A program made the position numbers and the translations under genes. A stretch of 64,000 nucleotides of DNA, taken from contig NZ_CP151979.1 in the NCBI RefSeq assembly GCF_038593265.1, positions 3,107,001 through 3,171,000 on the forward strand, read 5' to 3'. Each line of letters opens with the position of its first letter. The first letter of the stretch is position 1. The DNA is from Ureibacillus sp. FSL W7-1570. Lineage in GTDB: Bacteria > Bacillota > Bacilli > Bacillales_A > Planococcaceae. The notes beneath the pieces were generated by a model, which saw nothing but the letters and a program-made list of their open reading frames with translations, ran no database searches and was not told the origin of the DNA. Below are positions 1 to 9,660 of this stretch, piece after piece.

Positions 1-1304
<1,304 letters not shown>

Positions 1305-1575
1305 TTTTTTACGCTCCTTCTAAAGGTCTAATATAGACACCCATGTTATTCTATCAAACTTTTGGGGGTATGACTACTTTAATCCCGGGGAAAATAAAGG
1401 ATGAAAAGGGCTTTTGGAAATTAGTATCTTCGATGCAACGCCATTTGATTCTTCATTTGAAATTTATTGGATTTTTAATTACATTTTATAGTAAAGACTA
1501 GGTTTTCTTTTATAATCGTGCTATAATAGCATAGGTTTATATGATGGTACGTATCATTTTTTGAGGAGGATAGAC

Positions 1576-2640
1576 ATGGTTTACGTGTCTTTGGTAGTGG
1601 CGCTTGTTGCGTCCGTAGTACTGACTCCTATCGTTAGACGATTAGCGTTTCGCATAGGTGCAGTGGACGCACCGAATTATCGGAAAGTGCATCAGAAAAT
1701 CATGCCACGTTTAGGTGGTTTAGCTATATTTATATCGTTTTTAATGGGACTGGCAATCCTGAGACCTGCCAGCCCTCCCTTTGAAAGTTCATTGATGCCT
1801 TTATCCCTTGTGTTGGGGGCAACGGTGATTGTGATTACGGGCATTTTGGATGACAAGTACGAGATCAGCGCGAAGGCGAAAATGTTGGGACAATTCATCG
1901 CCGCTTCGATTGTGGTGTTTTTGGGCGGTGTGCAAATCGATTTCATCAACTTGCCTTTCGATAATGGAATTTTGAATTTTGGATTTTTGAGTATTCCATT
2001 GACGCTGTTGTGGATTGTCGGAATCACGAATGCGGTAAACTTGATCGACGGTTTGGATGGACTGGCAGCGGGTGTGTCAACGATCGCGTTGATCACGCTT
2101 GCAACGATGGCCTTCATCATGGGCAACGGTTTCGTACTTGCCGTTGCTGCAATATTAGCATGTAGTACGATTGGATTTTTATTCTTTAACTTTCATCCTG
2201 CAAAAATTTTCATGGGAGATACAGGAGCCCTGTTTTTAGGGTTTATGATTGCGGTACTTTCTTTGTTGGGTTTCAAAAACTTGACGTTGGTATCATTCAT
2301 CATCCCGGTTATTTTGTTGGGGGTTCCGATTTCAGATACATTCTTTGCCATCGTGCGTCGCGTACGCAATAAGCAAAAATGGTCCGATCCGGATAAATCC
2401 CACTTGCACCATTGTTTGATGAAAATGGGCTTCTCCCATCGTCAAACGGTGTTGATTATTTATGGAATTGCCGCAATGTTCGGTGTGGCGGCCATCATCT
2501 TCTCCATGGCGAAACTTTGGGGGGCCATTTTATTGATTACCGTGATTTTGGTTGCCCTCGAATTGTTCGTGGAAGTGATCGGGTTGGCGGGCAAAAACTA
2601 CAGACCGCTGATTAATTTAGTGAAGATGTTCAGCAAGTAA
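1576..2640 (+). CDS. tagO: UDP-GlcNAc:undecaprenyl-phosphate GlcNAc-1-phosphate transferase (TagO/WecA)
   Basis: This integral membrane enzyme starts wall teichoic acid linkage-unit synthesis by moving GlcNAc-1-P from UDP-GlcNAc to undecaprenyl phosphate. The 354-residue protein has about ten hydrophobic segments and the MraY/WecA family signatures. These are a DDK motif after the third helix (GILDDKYEIS), NLIDGLDGLAAG, FMGDTGALFLG and the histidine loop SHLHHCLMKMGFSHRQ. The start is ATG 1576, placed by GAGGAGGA at 1563-1570; an upstream TTG at 1561 overlaps that Shine-Dalgarno and is unlikely. It lies beside an LCP ligase and YigZ/DegSU, as in B. subtilis. A strong terminator follows, then a long repeat array. 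Confidence 0.93.
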   Translation: MVYVSLVVALVASVVLTPIVRRLAFRIGAVDAPNYRKVHQKIMPRLGGLAIFISFLMGLAILRPASPPFESSLMPLSLVLGATVIVITGILDDKYEISAKAKMLGQFIAASIVVFLGGVQIDFINLPFDNGILNFGFLSIPLTLLWIVGITNAVNLIDGLDGLAAGVSTIALITLATMAFIMGNGFVLAVAAILACSTIGFLFFNFHPAKIFMGDTGALFLGFMIAVLSLLGFKNLTLVSFIIPVILLGVPISDTFFAIVRRVRNKQKWSDPDKSHLHHCLMKMGFSHRQTVLIIYGIAAMFGVAAIIFSMAKLWGAILLITVILVALELFVEVIGLAGKNYRPLINLVKMFSK

Positions 2641-2674
2641 TTGGATAGCGTTTTTGAAATGGACGGGTTATATG

Positions 2675-2706
2675 ACCGCTGCTTCGTGGGAAGTGGCGGT
2701 TTTTTA
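2675..2706 (+). terminator. Intrinsic terminator of tagO
   Basis: The stem pairs ACCGC..CTTC with GAAG..GCGGT, with a small TG/TG internal loop, and runs into TTTTTT. It lies 35 bases after the tagO stop. The 21-bp repeat array starts about 25 bases further on. Confidence 0.8.
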
Positions 2707-2730
2707 GTGTGGAAATGAATGTGAGGGACT

Positions 2731-4420
2731 CATCCGGCAAGTGGAATCTGCATCGGGGCAAAAGAGAGTTTTTTCTGTGCAAGAGTTGAAGTTATCCGCG
2801 CGTGAGGAGTAGTCATTCGCGCGAAGTGGTCGTATCCGGGCAAGAGGAGTGATTATCCGAGCAAGAGAAGTGCTTATCCGAGCAAACAGTGGTCGTATCC
2901 GAGCAAGAGAAGGAGTTATCCGGGCAAGAGGAGTGATCGTCCGAGCAAGAGGAGTGCGTATCCGTGCAAGAAGGAGTACCATCCAAGCAAAAAGAGGAAT
3001 CATTCGAGCAAGAGGGAGAGTCATCCACGCAGGAAGAGGAATCATCCGCACGAAAAGAAGTCTCATCCGCACCAAAGAAGCCGCCATCTGCACTAAAAGA
3101 AGTCTCATCCGCACCAAAGAAGCCGCCATCTGCACTAAAAGAAGCCTCATCCGCACTAAAGAAGCCACCATCCGCACGAAAAGAAGTCTCATCCGCACTA
3201 AAGAAGCCACCATCCGCACGAAAAGAAGTCTCATCCGCACTAAAGAAGCCACCATCTGCACTAAAGAAGCCACCATCCGCACGAAAAGAAGTCTCATCCG
3301 CACTAAAGAAGCCACCATCCGCACGAAAAGAAGCCTCATCCGCACTAAAGAAGCCACCATCTGCACTAAAGAAGCCACCATCCGCACGAAAAGAAGTCTC
3401 ATCCGCACTAAAGAAGCCACCATCCGCACGAAAAGAAGCCTCATCCGCACTAAAGAAGCCACCATCTGCACTAAAAGAAGTCTCATCTGCACCAAAGAAG
3501 CCGCCATCTGCACAAAAAGTTGTCTCATCCACACCAAAGAAGCCACCATCCGCACGAAAAGAAGTCTCATCCGCACTAAAGAAGCCACCATCCGCACGAA
3601 AAGAAGCCTCATCCGCACTAAAGAAGCCACCATCCGCACGAAAAGAAGTCTCATCCGCACTAAAGAAGCCACCATCCGCACGAAAAGAAGTCTCATCCGC
3701 ACTAAAGAAGCCACCATCTGCACTAAAGAAGCCACCATCCGCACGAAAAGAAGTCTCATCCGCACTAAAGAAGCCACCATCCGCACGAAAAGAAGCCTCA
3801 TCCGCACTAAAGAAGCCACCATCTGCACTAAAGAAGCCACCATCCGCACGAAAAGAAGTCTCATCCGCACTAAAGAAGCCACCATCCGCACGAAAAGAAG
3901 CCTCATCCGCACTAAAGAAGCCACCATCCGCACGAAAAGAAGTCTCATCTGCACCAAAGAAGCCGCCATCTGCACAAAAAGTTGTCTCATCCACACCAAA
4001 GAAGCCACCATCCGCACGAAAAGAAGTCTCATCCGCACTAAAGAAGCCACCATCCGCACGAAAAGAAGTCTCATCCGCACTAAAGAAGCCACCATCCGCA
4101 CGAAAAGAAGTCTCATCCGCACTAAAGAAGCCACCATCTGCACTAAAGAAGCCACCATCCGCACGAAAAGAAGTCTCATCCGCACTAAAGAAGCCACCAT
4201 CCGCACGAAAAGAAGTCTCATCCGCACTAAAGAAGCCACCATCCGCACTAAAGAAGCCACCATCCGCACTAAAGAAGCCACCATCTGCACGAAAAGATGC
4301 CTCATCCGCACCAAACAAAACCTTGTCTACACTAAACGAAACACCATCCGCACCAAACGAATCCCCATGCACACTCAATGAAGCATCAACACCACCACAT
4401 CCCCCCAATCCCCAGCGCCA
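2731..4420 (+). repeat. 21-bp tandem repeat array 1 (about 80 units)
   Basis: Units of 21 bp with core YATCCGNRCNAA repeat without a break between convergent tagO and the LCP gene. The left part (about 2731-3050) is built on TATCCGAGCAAGAG-type units and is rich in G and A. The remainder alternates two 21-bp forms, containing CCACCATCCGCAC and GTCTCATCCGCAC, giving a 42-bp higher-order unit rich in C and A. A block with CATCTGCACAAAAAGTTG occurs twice, exactly 462 bp (22 units) apart, showing segmental duplication. Units are near-identical in the middle and decayed at both ends, including one 20-bp and one 19-bp unit on the left. The period is a multiple of three and the units lack stops, so several frames on both strands stay open. 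I see no convincing start signal for a protein. Confidence 0.92.
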
Positions 4421-4510
4421 TCAAAATATCCATTTTTTTCAATGAATAGCTTTGAAAGTGCCCGTTCAAACTGGAAAATGAAAAAACTACTCCCCTTTCC
4501 AAAAATAAAA

Positions 4511-4545
4511 AAATACACTCTCAAGCAACATTGAGAGTGTATTTT
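4511..4545 (-). terminator. Intrinsic terminator of the LCP gene (minus strand)
   Basis: A nearly perfect hairpin pairs AAATACACTCTCAA with TTGAGAGTGTATTT around a 6-base loop. On the minus strand it runs into a long T-rich tail. It lies about 110 bases past the LCP stop and bounds the right side of repeat array 1. Confidence 0.85.
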
Positions 4546-4653
4546 GCTGATGGCCACTTTTTATTTTATCTCATGGTGAAGCAGAACATTCTGCCATTAT
4601 TGGCCAATTTATCCGATAAGCCAGTCCATTTTTGATGAATCGAAACACTTCAT

Positions 4654-5727
4654 TTACCGATTAAAACTGGATGAATAGGAAAATGAATCGGAATCGACTT
4701 GCTCTTCATCCCCGCTGCTGAATTCTGAGATGCTTGATTTCGATTTGCTTGGGATGAGGCCCAAATGACTTTTCAAAATTTGTGTTGTTTCTTCCAAAGA
4801 TTCTTCATCCAACATGTAATAGTAAATTCCCGTTGACATGTCGCCTTGTCCTTGCAAGGTGAGTGTATCGATTTGTGGCATGCCGCCGGAGAAATAGGTC
4901 AAGAAAGATTTCATTTCATCAAAGGTCAAGTTGGTTTTCATGTTGTCACCGATCGCCAGGATGACATCATCATATTTTGAGATAGAGGATAAAGAAAGTG
5001 CTTTATTGGCAATGGCTTTCAAAATATCCTGCTGGCGTTCGCCGCGGGCAATATCCGTATCGTGTTTGCGGGTACGGGCAAGAGCCAACGCTTCACGGCC
5101 ATCCAAATGGTGGTATCCTGGTTCCAAATAGATGGAATATTTGTCATTTTCGTCTTTTTCGTAGAAGGCATATGGAATATTCACATCCAGATCAATACCG
5201 CCGAGTGCATCCACCACATCAATGAATGCGTTGAAGTTCATTCGTACATAATAATCGACCGGAATGTCAAACAGTTCTTCCACCGTTTCGATTGTTGCCG
5301 CAGTGCCGCCAAAAGCATGGGCATGGGTGATTTTATCCTCATAGCCCACTTCCGGGATGTATACATATGAATCCCGTGGGATGCTGACCAATTTCACCGT
5401 TTTTTCCTCACGATTCAACGTCATCAACATCAATGCGTCGGAACGGGAATGATCGGAACCTTGCGCGCGCACCTCACTGTCATCGACGCCGATGAACAGA
5501 ATCGATATGTTGTCGCTCAATGCTTCCGCTTTTGCGTCCCTTTTCGGGGAGGACTGTCTATCCTCAATCTCTTCGTATGATTTATTCGCCGCATATTCCG
5601 CTTTCTTCGTCAAATAAATTCCATAAGCAGTTGCGCAAATCAGGAATGAAGCCGCCAAAATTGCAAATACTATAAGTACCAAAGAAAATTTTGTCGGCCG
5701 TTTCTTTCTTTTTTCCGTTCTTTTCAT
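4654..5727 (-). CDS. tagV: LytR-CpsA-Psr (LCP) family wall polymer ligase
   Basis: LCP enzymes sit in the membrane and transfer lipid-linked teichoic acid or related glycopolymers to peptidoglycan. The 357-residue protein has a basic N-terminus, one membrane segment at about residues 15-35, and an extracellular LCP catalytic domain. That domain shows FIGVDDSE, SRSDALMLMTLN, VKLVSIPRDSYVYIP, the RMNFNAFIDVVDALGGIDLDV region and LARTRKHDTDIARGERQQ; the Arg and Asp residues that bind the pyrophosphate lipid are present. The C-terminus is Ser-rich. It is convergent with tagO across array 1. The position matches B. subtilis tagV (yvhJ), but assignment among TagT, TagU and TagV is by synteny only. 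Confidence 0.88.
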   Translation of the reverse strand: MKRTEKRKKRPTKFSLVLIVFAILAASFLICATAYGIYLTKKAEYAANKSYEEIEDRQSSPKRDAKAEALSDNISILFIGVDDSEVRAQGSDHSRSDALMLMTLNREEKTVKLVSIPRDSYVYIPEVGYEDKITHAHAFGGTAATIETVEELFDIPVDYYVRMNFNAFIDVVDALGGIDLDVNIPYAFYEKDENDKYSIYLEPGYHHLDGREALALARTRKHDTDIARGERQQDILKAIANKALSLSSISKYDDVILAIGDNMKTNLTFDEMKSFLTYFSGGMPQIDTLTLQGQGDMSTGIYYYMLDEESLEETTQILKSHLGLIPSKSKSSISEFSSGDEEQVDSDSFSYSSSFNR

Positions 5728-5845
5728 AAAAACTCTCCTCTATCGTACGTAGGAATGTTGGTTTTGTTAGGCTTATTATGGCTTCAAAAATAAGAATCAT
5801 CACAGGGAAATCTTATGCGAAAAGCAAAATCATTCAATCCTTTAA

Positions 5846-5874
5846 ATTATACTACTTTGTCGAATATCAGTAAA
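5846..5874 (-). promoter_or_regulatory. SigA-type promoter of the LCP gene
   Basis: On the minus strand TTTACT (5869-5874) is separated by 17 bases from TATAAT (5846-5851), about 120 bases upstream of the LCP start. Spacing and -10 box match the vegetative consensus. Confidence 0.6.
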
Positions 5875-5943
5875 TTACAAAAAAATGACAAAGTGTTTTT
5901 TACATAAAAATACATATTTTTTGTGAAATCGCACATAAATGGA

Positions 5944-6579
5944 TCAGGAAACCACTTTTTCAATGAAAATTTTGTCGATGCATGCAATTTTTGCTTGCCC
6001 GTTTGTCAATTCCGTCATCCATTCCGTAAAGGCCTGTTCATCATCTTTCAATACATGGATGATCATATCCACATTCTCAGCATATTGTATGTCGGCTAAC
6101 GTATATTTTGAATTGCGGACTTCATTCTCCACTTTGCCAAGCCAAGTGTAATCGATTGTCACTTTCATGACGTGATGCAGTCTTCTTTCCACCACTTGGG
6201 CGGCGGCAATCCCTTCCGATGTGGCTTTTCCGTATGCACGGACGAGGCCGCCTGCACCAAGCTTGATGCCCCCAAAGTACCGTGTCACCACAACCACCGT
6301 ATCTTGAAGGCCCTGTTTTTTCAGCACTTCCAACATAGGGACGCCGGCTGTTCCGCTAGGTTCCCCATCATCATTCGCTTTCTGAATTTGATTATGCTCG
6401 CCGATCAAGTAACATGAGCAATTGTGTGTTGCATTATAATGAAGTTTCTTTATTTTATTGATAAAATTAATGGCTTCCTCTTCCGTTTCAGCCCGATCCA
6501 CATACGCGATAAAGCGGGATTTGGAAATGACAATTTCCTTTTCACCAAATCCTTTGACAGTTTTATAGTCCTTTCGCAT
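5944..6579 (-). CDS. yvyE: YigZ/IMPACT family protein
   Basis: This 211-residue protein belongs to the IMPACT/YigZ family. Relatives have an N-terminal domain related to ribosomal S5-like folds and a ferredoxin-like C-terminal domain; their biochemical role is not settled, though links to translation regulation are proposed. Visible family blocks are KSRFIAYVDRAETEEEA, THNCSCYLIG, NDDGEPSGTAGVPML and VVVTRYFGGIKLGAGGLVRAY. The start is ATG 6579, preceded by AAAGGAG on the minus strand (6588-6594); an upstream in-frame start gives 13 more residues but has no ribosome binding site. It stands divergently from degS, as yvyE does in B. subtilis. Confidence 0.9.
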   Translation of the reverse strand: MRKDYKTVKGFGEKEIVISKSRFIAYVDRAETEEEAINFINKIKKLHYNATHNCSCYLIGEHNQIQKANDDGEPSGTAGVPMLEVLKKQGLQDTVVVVTRYFGGIKLGAGGLVRAYGKATSEGIAAAQVVERRLHHVMKVTIDYTWLGKVENEVRNSKYTLADIQYAENVDMIIHVLKDDEQAFTEWMTELTNGQAKIACIDKIFIEKVVS

Positions 6580-6747
6580 TACAAATACTCCTTTATCTTC
6601 CAAAAAAACAATGTGCATGTAATGGAATTTTTTCTTAAATCTTCTTTGTAAAATGGTATAATAATGTTAAAATAATATACTCATTTAACTATTAAAACTG
6701 ACTTATATAGTTTTATTATATTACACCAATTGGGTTGGGGACAAATT

Positions 6748-7902
6748 ATGTATTTAGATGAAAAAAACAAAATTGACTTCCAATCAATTGATTTTATTTT
6801 TAATCGAATGATTGAGAACATCACCAATTCGAAAAATGATATTTTCGTCATTTGCGAACAAAGTCGCAGAACTTACGAAGAAATGAAAATTGAATTGGAA
6901 CTGATCAAACAAAAATTGAAAGTCGTCATCGCGAAAAGTGATACTTTGGCCAGACAAACACAAATGGCCAAGCAACGGCTGGTGGAAGTCAGCAAGAATT
7001 TCGGCAAATATTCGGAAGAGCAAATCAGGGAGGCCTATGAATTGGCCCATGATTTGCAAATGCAGTTATCCCTGTCCGAAGCGGAAGAGAAAAGCTTGCG
7101 GGAAAAACGGGATGATCTTGAACGCCGGTTAAAAGCCCTGTACGATACGATCCAACGGGCGGATCATATTGTAAATCAAGTGAATGTCGTGTTAAATTAT
7201 TTAACATCCGATCTGAAAAATGTAGGCGCCGCTTTGGAAGAAGCGAAAATCAAACATGATTTCGGCATCAAAATCATTGCAGCCCAAGAGGAAGAAAGAA
7301 AAAAATTGTCCCGGGAAATCCATGACGGCCCTGCCCAAATGATGGCGAACGTGTTGATGCGGGCGGATTTGATCGAACGAATCTATCGGGATAAAGGGAT
7401 AGAAGAGGCGATGAAGGAAATTTCCGAGCTCAAAGCAACCGTTCGGGAAGCGTTGTCTGAAGTCAGAAGGATCATTTACGATTTGCGCCCGATGGCTTTG
7501 GATGATTTGGGAATTGTACCGACATTGAAAAAATATTTATCTACCATAATGGATTATAATAAAGGTGTGGACGTACATTTCCAGTCTTATAACAGCGAAA
7601 TCCGTTTGCCGTCCAATTATGAAGTCGCCATATTCAGATTGGTGCAAGAATGTGTGAATAACGCTGTGAAGCATGGAAGCCCTACAGATATTTGGGTGAA
7701 GCTTGAATGGAATAAAAACCACCTAAACGTGATTGTGAAAGATAACGGCCGTGGTTTCGACATTGACGAGAAAAGGGAACATTCCTTTGGCATTATCGGC
7801 ATGAGAGAGAGAGTAGAAATTTTGGACGGCTCGATGGAAATTAAAACAAAAATTGGCAGTGGTACGATTGTAATATTTAAGATACCATATCCAAATAACT
7901 AA
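6748..7902 (+). CDS. degS: Sensor histidine kinase DegS
   Basis: DegS is a cytoplasmic two-component kinase that phosphorylates DegU to control exoenzymes, motility and competence. The 384-residue protein has no membrane segments. Residues about 1-180 form a long coiled-coil sensor domain, followed by the HisKA_3 phospho-acceptor EIHDGPAQMMANVLMRADL. The ATPase domain shows RLVQECVNNAVKHG (N box), VKDNGRGFD (G1) and FGIIGMRERV. ATG 6748 follows a G-rich Shine-Dalgarno at about 6732-6740; the upstream TTG at 6730 is less likely. degU starts 40 bases after its stop, so the two form an operon. Confidence 0.93.
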   Translation: MYLDEKNKIDFQSIDFIFNRMIENITNSKNDIFVICEQSRRTYEEMKIELELIKQKLKVVIAKSDTLARQTQMAKQRLVEVSKNFGKYSEEQIREAYELAHDLQMQLSLSEAEEKSLREKRDDLERRLKALYDTIQRADHIVNQVNVVLNYLTSDLKNVGAALEEAKIKHDFGIKIIAAQEEERKKLSREIHDGPAQMMANVLMRADLIERIYRDKGIEEAMKEISELKATVREALSEVRRIIYDLRPMALDDLGIVPTLKKYLSTIMDYNKGVDVHFQSYNSEIRLPSNYEVAIFRLVQECVNNAVKHGSPTDIWVKLEWNKNHLNVIVKDNGRGFDIDEKREHSFGIIGMRERVEILDGSMEIKTKIGSGTIVIFKIPYPNN

Positions 7903-7942
7903 CCGAATTTAAAACAGTCAAACGGTTGAGGGGGAATGCTTT

Positions 7943-8617
7943 GTGACAAAAATCATCATTATCGACGATCATCAATTGTTCCGTGAAGGGGTCAAACGTA
8001 TTCTGGAGTTTGAAGAGTCTTTTGAGGTTGTTGCTGAGGGGGATGACGGCAGCGATATCATCGGTTTATATAAAGAACATATGCCGGATGTAGTCTTGAT
8101 GGACATCAATATGCCAGGAAAAAATGGTGTGGAAGCGACTGCGGATTTGATTAAAGAATTCCCGGATGCAAAAGTTATCATGCTTTCCATTCACGATGAT
8201 GAATCTTACGTTACACATGCATTAAAATCCGGTGCATTGGGCTATATGCTGAAAGAAATGGATGCGGATGAAATTGTGGAAGCCATCAAAGTGGTGGCCA
8301 ATGGAGGTTCCTACTTGCATCCGAAAGTGACGAAAAACTTGGTGGCTGAGTTCCGCCGCTTAAGCGAACATGAAAATAAAGGCAGCTTCCATCAAACAGA
8401 AGTGCGCCGTCCATTCCACTTGCTTACGAAACGTGAATGCGAAGTGTTGCAATTGTTGACGGATGGACAATCCAACCGCGCAATCGGCGAAACATTGTTC
8501 ATCTCTGAGAAAACAGTGAAAAACCATGTTTCCAGCATTCTGCAAAAAATGAATGTAAACGACCGTACCCAAGCGGTGGTTACAGCAATCAAAAACGGCT
8601 GGGTGGAAGTAAGATAA
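7943..8617 (+). CDS. degU: Response regulator DegU
   Basis: This is a NarL/FixJ-family transcriptional regulator of 224 residues. The receiver domain (about 1-120) shows the acidic pocket IIDDHQLF, the phospho-acceptor Asp in [10 protein letters not shown], and the conserved Ser/Thr and Lys switch residues in MLSIHDD and [10 protein letters not shown]. The LuxR-type helix-turn-helix follows, with [31 protein letters not shown] and [11 protein letters not shown] 7943 is preceded by GAGGGGG at 7928-7934. It is cotranscribed with degS. In B. subtilis DegU-P also assists ComK and flagellar gene control; both target sets lie in this window. Confidence 0.95.
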   Translation: MTKIIIIDDHQLFREGVKRILEFEESFEVVAEGDDGSDIIGLYKEHMPDVVLMDINMPGKNGVEATADLIKEFPDAKVIMLSIHDDESYVTHALKSGALGYMLKEMDADEIVEAIKVVANGGSYLHPKVTKNLVAEFRRLSEHENKGSFHQTEVRRPFHLLTKRECEVLQLLTDGQSNRAIGETLFISEKTVKNHVSSILQKMNVNDRTQAVVTAIKNGWVEVR

Positions 8618-8701
8618 TTTGGTTTATGTAGGGTTGAAGATGGGATACTTGGCAGCAGGTTGCCGGGAGGAAGTAAGACATTCTACATAAGGTATGTTCA
8701 G

Positions 8702-8741
8702 GATCCAATTGACGATGAAACATCGTTGATTGGATTTTTTT
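8702..8741 (+). terminator. Intrinsic terminator of degSU
   Basis: A 15-base stem, ATCCAATTGACGATG with CATCGTTGATTGGAT, closes a 3-base loop and is followed by TTTTTTTA. It lies about 85 bases after the degU stop. Confidence 0.88.
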
Positions 8742-8749
8742 ATGCGGTG

Positions 8750-8855
8750 ATTGATCCCGAAAAGGAGAGGCGCCCGATATCAACGTTCGACTGATTCGTC
8801 CGTTAGCATACCGTTTGAAGATTGATCCCGAAAAGGAGAAGCGCCCGATATCAAC
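8750..8855 (+). repeat. 35-bp direct repeat pair in the degU-lipoprotein gap
   Basis: Copies at 8750-8784 and 8821-8855 differ at one position (GAGAGGCGCC versus GAGAAGCGCC) and share ATTGATCCCGAAAAGGAG and CCCGATATCAAC. The start-to-start distance is 71 bp. They follow the degU terminator in the 8618-9075 gap, where I see no gene. Only two copies are visible. Confidence 0.8.
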
Positions 8856-9075
8856 AGAAAAGATTTTTATTTTTTGCAACTAAATCGGAAGTGGTTTCGT
8901 CTTATGAACTGCGATTTCGACAAAAGCAGCCAGCAAGAGGCTGATCAGGATAGAAGATTGGGCAAATTGGTTAACTTCGGCATCCATGATGCGCAAGTTC
9001 TCGGACCAAAAATCAATGCTGATAGAAATGGCAGTGGCACTTATGCTACAATATTGCGCGGGGAGGTAAAGAGTA

Positions 9076-9612
9076 ATGAAGAACTGGCTAATCTTAACAG
9101 TTGCAGCACTATTCCTGCTAACTGCTTGTAGTAATACAAATTCAAAAGAGACACCTTCATCCGAAGAAAATACGAAAGTGCAGTCAGAAGATTCAGTCGG
9201 CTTTGAAATGATTGGCGATAAATTTGTGGAAGCCGAGAATGTTCCGGCAGATGAAAAAGTGAAAATTCTCGCTGCCTTTGATGAATATATCCATTCATTT
9301 AATGCGAAAGACATCAATCGCTACGGAAACGTTCTTTCCAAACATGCAACCGGTTTTGATTATGATGAAGAAATCGAAATGGTGAAAGCAACGTTTAAAA
9401 ATCATGATGTGAAGTTGGTCGAATCGGATGCGACAATCATTAAATATAGTGAAAATGAAGCACAGGTGGCGGCCAATATCGACTATCATGTGAAAGAAAA
9501 TGGCACCGATGCGACACTGAATCGAACAGTGAGACAAGTGACCATCTTCGTGAAAGAAAATGACGGCTGGAAAATCACCCGGATTGTGGGCATGGAGAAA
9601 TTGGATCAGTAA
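9076..9612 (+). CDS. Small lipoprotein with a probable NTF2-like domain
   Basis: The 178-residue protein begins with a lipoprotein signal peptide, MKNWLILTVAALFLLTAC, with lipobox LTAC and lipidated Cys18. A Ser/Glu/Asn-rich linker (about 19-60) follows. The rest, with the HSFNAKDINRYGNVLSKHA region and a final ITIFVKEND-type strand ending GWKITRIVGM, resembles the alpha/beta cone of SnoaL/DUF4440-type NTF2-like proteins. The fold is inferred from pattern and no catalytic role can be named. The start is ATG 9076, preceded by GGGAGG at about 9060. It is a single gene after degSU, is absent from this place in B. subtilis, and is followed at once by repeat array 2. Confidence 0.8.
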   Translation: MKNWLILTVAALFLLTACSNTNSKETPSSEENTKVQSEDSVGFEMIGDKFVEAENVPADEKVKILAAFDEYIHSFNAKDINRYGNVLSKHATGFDYDEEIEMVKATFKNHDVKLVESDATIIKYSENEAQVAANIDYHVKENGTDATLNRTVRQVTIFVKENDGWKITRIVGMEKLDQ

Positions 9613-9623
9613 TGGTGGATCAG

Positions 9624-9658
9624 GAATCATTCAATCAGTTGATTGGATGATTTTTTAT
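9624..9658 (+). terminator. Intrinsic terminator of the lipoprotein gene
   Basis: The stem pairs ATCATTCAATCA with TGATTGGATGAT and is followed by TTTTTTATTTT, 13 bases past the stop codon. Array 2 begins immediately after it. Confidence 0.85.
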
Positions 9659-9660
9659 TT

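Noticed and set aside
2731-4420. CRISPR array
   Set aside because: Units abut with no unique spacers, are only 21 bp, and no cas genes are near.
2704-4445. Several long repetitive protein frames on both strands inside array 1
   Set aside because: They arise from stop-free 21-bp units (a multiple of three). None has a proper ribosome binding site, and competing frames are equally open.
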